NCBI GenBank assembly: GCA_016716605.1
Contig: JADJWA010000001.1
Span: forward strand, 1,302,001 to 1,366,000
Reading direction: 5' to 3'
Length of the DNA: 64,000 nt
Source: Flavobacteriales bacterium
Lineage (GTDB): Bacteria; Bacteroidota; Bacteroidia; Flavobacteriales_F; PHOS-HE28
Below, piece after piece: positions 62,109 to 64,000 of the stretch (positions within the stretch are counted from its first letter, which is position 1; each line of letters begins with the position of its first letter). Position numbers and translations under genes: made by a program. A model generated the notes under the pieces. The model ran no database searches and had not been told where the DNA came from. It saw nothing but the letters and a program-made list of their open reading frames with translations.

Positions 62109-64000
62109 ATGCGATTCACAGCCACGCGCCTGCTCACAGGCCTCGCCTCCTTGATATTCGGTCTTTGCGCATCCGCGCAGACAGGCACGATCCGGGGCTT
62201 CGTTTACGACCAGGCCACCGGCGAACCGATCATCTTCACCAACGTGGTGGTCAAGGGCACCACCCTCGGCGCCGCCACGGATGTGAACGGCTACTTCTCC
62301 ATCAGCAAAGTGCCGGTGGGCCAGCACACCCTCCGTGTCACCTTCCTGGGAAATGAGGATCTGGAGAAGCAGGTGACCGTGGCGCGCGACCAGATCACCA
62401 CCGAGAAGCTCTATATGGTGAAAGCGACCATCCAGATAGGCGTGGTGGAGATCAGCGGCGAGAAGCAAGAGGCCCAGACCCAGGTGCGCATGGGCCTCAC
62501 CAAGCTCACCCCGAAGCAGATCGAGCGCATGCCAGCAGTGGGCGGCGAGGCCGACCTCGCTCAATACCTGCAGGTGGTGCCTGGCGTGATCTTCACCGGC
62601 GACCAGGGCGGCCAGTTGTACGTGCGGGGCGGCTCGCCCATCATGAATAAGGTGATGATGGACGGCATGGTGCTGTACAATCCCTTCCACAGCATTGGCC
62701 TTTTCAGCGTGTTCGATAATGACATCATCCGCAATGCCGACATCTATACGGCTGGCTTTAATGCCGAATTCGGCGGGCGCATCAGCTCCGTGATGGACAT
62801 CACCACCCGCGATGGCAATCGTACGCGCTTGAGCGGCAAGGTGAGTGCCAGCACCTTCGCGGCCAAGGCACTGATTGAAGGGCCGATCAAGAAGCAGAAG
62901 GAGCCCGGTGACGGCAGCAGCAGCTACCTTTTCAACCTGCGGCATAGCTACCTCGATCAGAGCAGCAAGATTTTCTATGCCAACGTGAACGACACCCTGG
63001 GGCTTCCATTCCGATTCACCGACGCCTACGGCAAGATCTCCTTCAATGGCGCCAACGGCAGCAAGTTCAACCTCTTCGGCTTCAATTTCACCGATGGCGT
63101 GAATTACCGCGGTGTGAGCGACCTGGCCTGGCAGAACTGGGGCGCAGGCACCAACTTCGTGCTCGTGCCCGCAGGGAGCGCGGTGCTGATCGACGGCGTG
63201 TTCTGTTACAGCCGGTACGGGATCGAACTGAAGGAAGCGGAGCTCGCGCCCCGCACCAGCGAGATCACCAGTTTCAATGGCGCCCTCAACTTCAAGTACT
63301 TCCTCGGTGACGACGAGGCCCGTTACGGGGTGGAGCTGCTCGGCTTCCGAACCAGTTTCAGCTTCTTCAACGAGCTGGGCAGGGGCTTCAGCCAGGAGCA
63401 GAACACCAGCGAGATCGCGGGGTACGTGAACTACCGCAAGAAGCTCGGCAAGCTCATTGTCGATCCCGGCCTGCGCCTGCACTACTACGCGTCGCTCTCG
63501 GTGGCCAACATCGAACCCCGCTTGGGCGCCAAGTGGAACATCAGCGACAACTGGCGGCTGAAGATCGCGGCGGGCCGTTACAGCCAGAACCTGGTGGCCG
63601 CCAACAACGACCGCGATGTGGTGAACCTGTTCTACGGCTTCCTCTCCGCACCGGAGAATCTGCCCGCCCGTGTGAATGAGCGCGATGGCAGCTCGCGCGA
63701 ACTGAAGGATCCCCTGCAGCGCGCCAATCACTACGTGGCCGGCGTGGAGCATGATCTCTCCCGCGAGCTCACCTTCAACTTCGAGGTGTACCTGAAGGAC
63801 TTCCGGCAGGTCACCAATATCAACCGCAACAAGTACTTCCTCGATACGCCCGAATTCGCTGACAAGCCCGACGAGCTCAAGAAGGACTTCATCGTGGAGA
63901 CCGGCCGCGCGTATGGCGCCGATGTGCAGCTGAAGTACGAGAAGGGCCAGCTCTACCTCTGGGGCGTTTACAGCTACACCGTGGTCGATCGTTACGATGG
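62109..64000 (+). CDS. TonB-dependent receptor with CarboxypepD_reg domain (C-terminus off the right edge)
   Basis: From ATG 62109 (MRFTATRLLTGLASLIFGLC, signal peptide ending ASAQ) 630 codons lie in the window. A carboxypeptidase regulatory-like domain opens GTIRGFVYDQATGEPIIFTN ... KGTTLGAATDVNGYFSIS. The plug domain has AQYLQVVPGVIFTGDQGGQL, YVRGGSPIMNKVMMDGMVLY and FNAEFGGRISSVMDITTRDG. The start of a 22-strand barrel follows, with aromatic-rich strands. Receptors of this type take up or bind ligands at the outer membrane with TonB energy. The remainder lies outside the window. Confidence 0.92.
   Translation, partial: MRFTATRLLTGLASLIFGLCASAQTGTIRGFVYDQATGEPIIFTNVVVKGTTLGAATDVNGYFSISKVPVGQHTLRVTFLGNEDLEKQVTVARDQITTEKLYMVKATIQIGVVEISGEKQEAQTQVRMGLTKLTPKQIERMPAVGGEADLAQYLQVVPGVIFTGDQGGQLYVRGGSPIMNKVMMDGMVLYNPFHSIGLFSVFDNDIIRNADIYTAGFNAEFGGRISSVMDITTRDGNRTRLSGKVSASTFAAKALIEGPIKKQKEPGDGSSSYLFNLRHSYLDQSSKIFYANVNDTLGLPFRFTDAYGKISFNGANGSKFNLFGFNFTDGVNYRGVSDLAWQNWGAGTNFVLVPAGSAVLIDGVFCYSRYGIELKEAELAPRTSEITSFNGALNFKYFLGDDEARYGVELLGFRTSFSFFNELGRGFSQEQNTSEIAGYVNYRKKLGKLIVDPGLRLHYYASLSVANIEPRLGAKWNISDNWRLKIAAGRYSQNLVAANNDRDVVNLFYGFLSAPENLPARVNERDGSSRELKDPLQRANHYVAGVEHDLSRELTFNFEVYLKDFRQVTNINRNKYFLDTPEFADKPDELKKDFIVETGRAYGADVQLKYEKGQLYLWGVYSYTVVDRYD

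Overview
The window comes from a GC-rich member of the Bacteroidota, most likely Flavobacteriales. The evidence is giant surface proteins with a type IX secretion (T9SS) type B C-terminal sorting domain ('gliding motility-associated' CTD), three PorP/SprF-family outer-membrane proteins, CarboxypepD_reg/TonB receptors, the DUF4271-hemD pair, an atpD-atpC pair apart from the other ATP synthase genes, a very short AtpC, an RRM/RGG RNA-binding protein, no obvious Shine-Dalgarno sequences, and -7 promoter boxes of the Bacteroidota TAnnTTTG type. No rRNA, CRISPR array or complete insertion sequence was seen. One tRNA is present, tRNA-Arg(CCU).

Region 1 (1-17.4 kb, all minus strand) is a T9SS adhesin cluster. 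In transcription order it holds a 330-aa type B-sorted protein, a PorP/SprF protein (ATGA overlap), a 3105-aa SprB-repeat protein, a second PorP/SprF protein, and a giant protein with an N-terminal CUB-like domain and 19 or more repeats of about 80 aa that runs off the left edge. A tRNA-Arg gene lies just upstream.

Region 2 (17.7-47.6 kb) is mainly housekeeping and envelope genes: a GT2 glycosyltransferase; a six-gene minus-strand run (DUF4271, hemD, rnpA, yidD, S41 protease, O-antigen ligase-like); glutaryl-CoA dehydrogenase; pyrH-frr; a radical SAM/SPASM protein; an RND/MMPL exporter followed by rfbA and a polyprenyl synthetase; a TonB-dependent receptor-like barrel; an RRM protein; recG; a YhhN protein; pnuC; a leucine-rich repeat protein overlapping ribF; and atpD-atpC. 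An AT-rich lipoprotein gene interrupts this region directly behind the polyprenyl synthetase gene. It is followed by a second, diverged copy of that gene's 3' end, which is the signature of an insertion at a gene 3' end.

Region 3 (47.8-60.7 kb, minus strand) is a second T9SS surface cluster: a giant protein of about 3250 aa with 31 PKD-like repeats, a PorP/SprF protein, and a PorE-like protein (TPR, PD40 propeller, CarboxypepD_reg, OmpA-C). The giant gene is split by a single extra base near 54656. At the right edge are a tryptophan-rich exported protein, a strong hairpin terminator, and the N-terminal part of a TonB-dependent receptor.

The two giant-protein clusters appear to supply secreted repeat adhesins together with the PorP/SprF-type partners that commonly accompany type B T9SS substrates. 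The main unusual observations are the insertion and 3'-end duplication at the polyprenyl synthetase gene, -7 boxes lying 4-9 nt from start codons (suggesting leaderless mRNAs), a three-fold ~945-bp super-repeat in the SprB-like gene, co-varying cysteines in the first giant protein, and the frameshift in the third.
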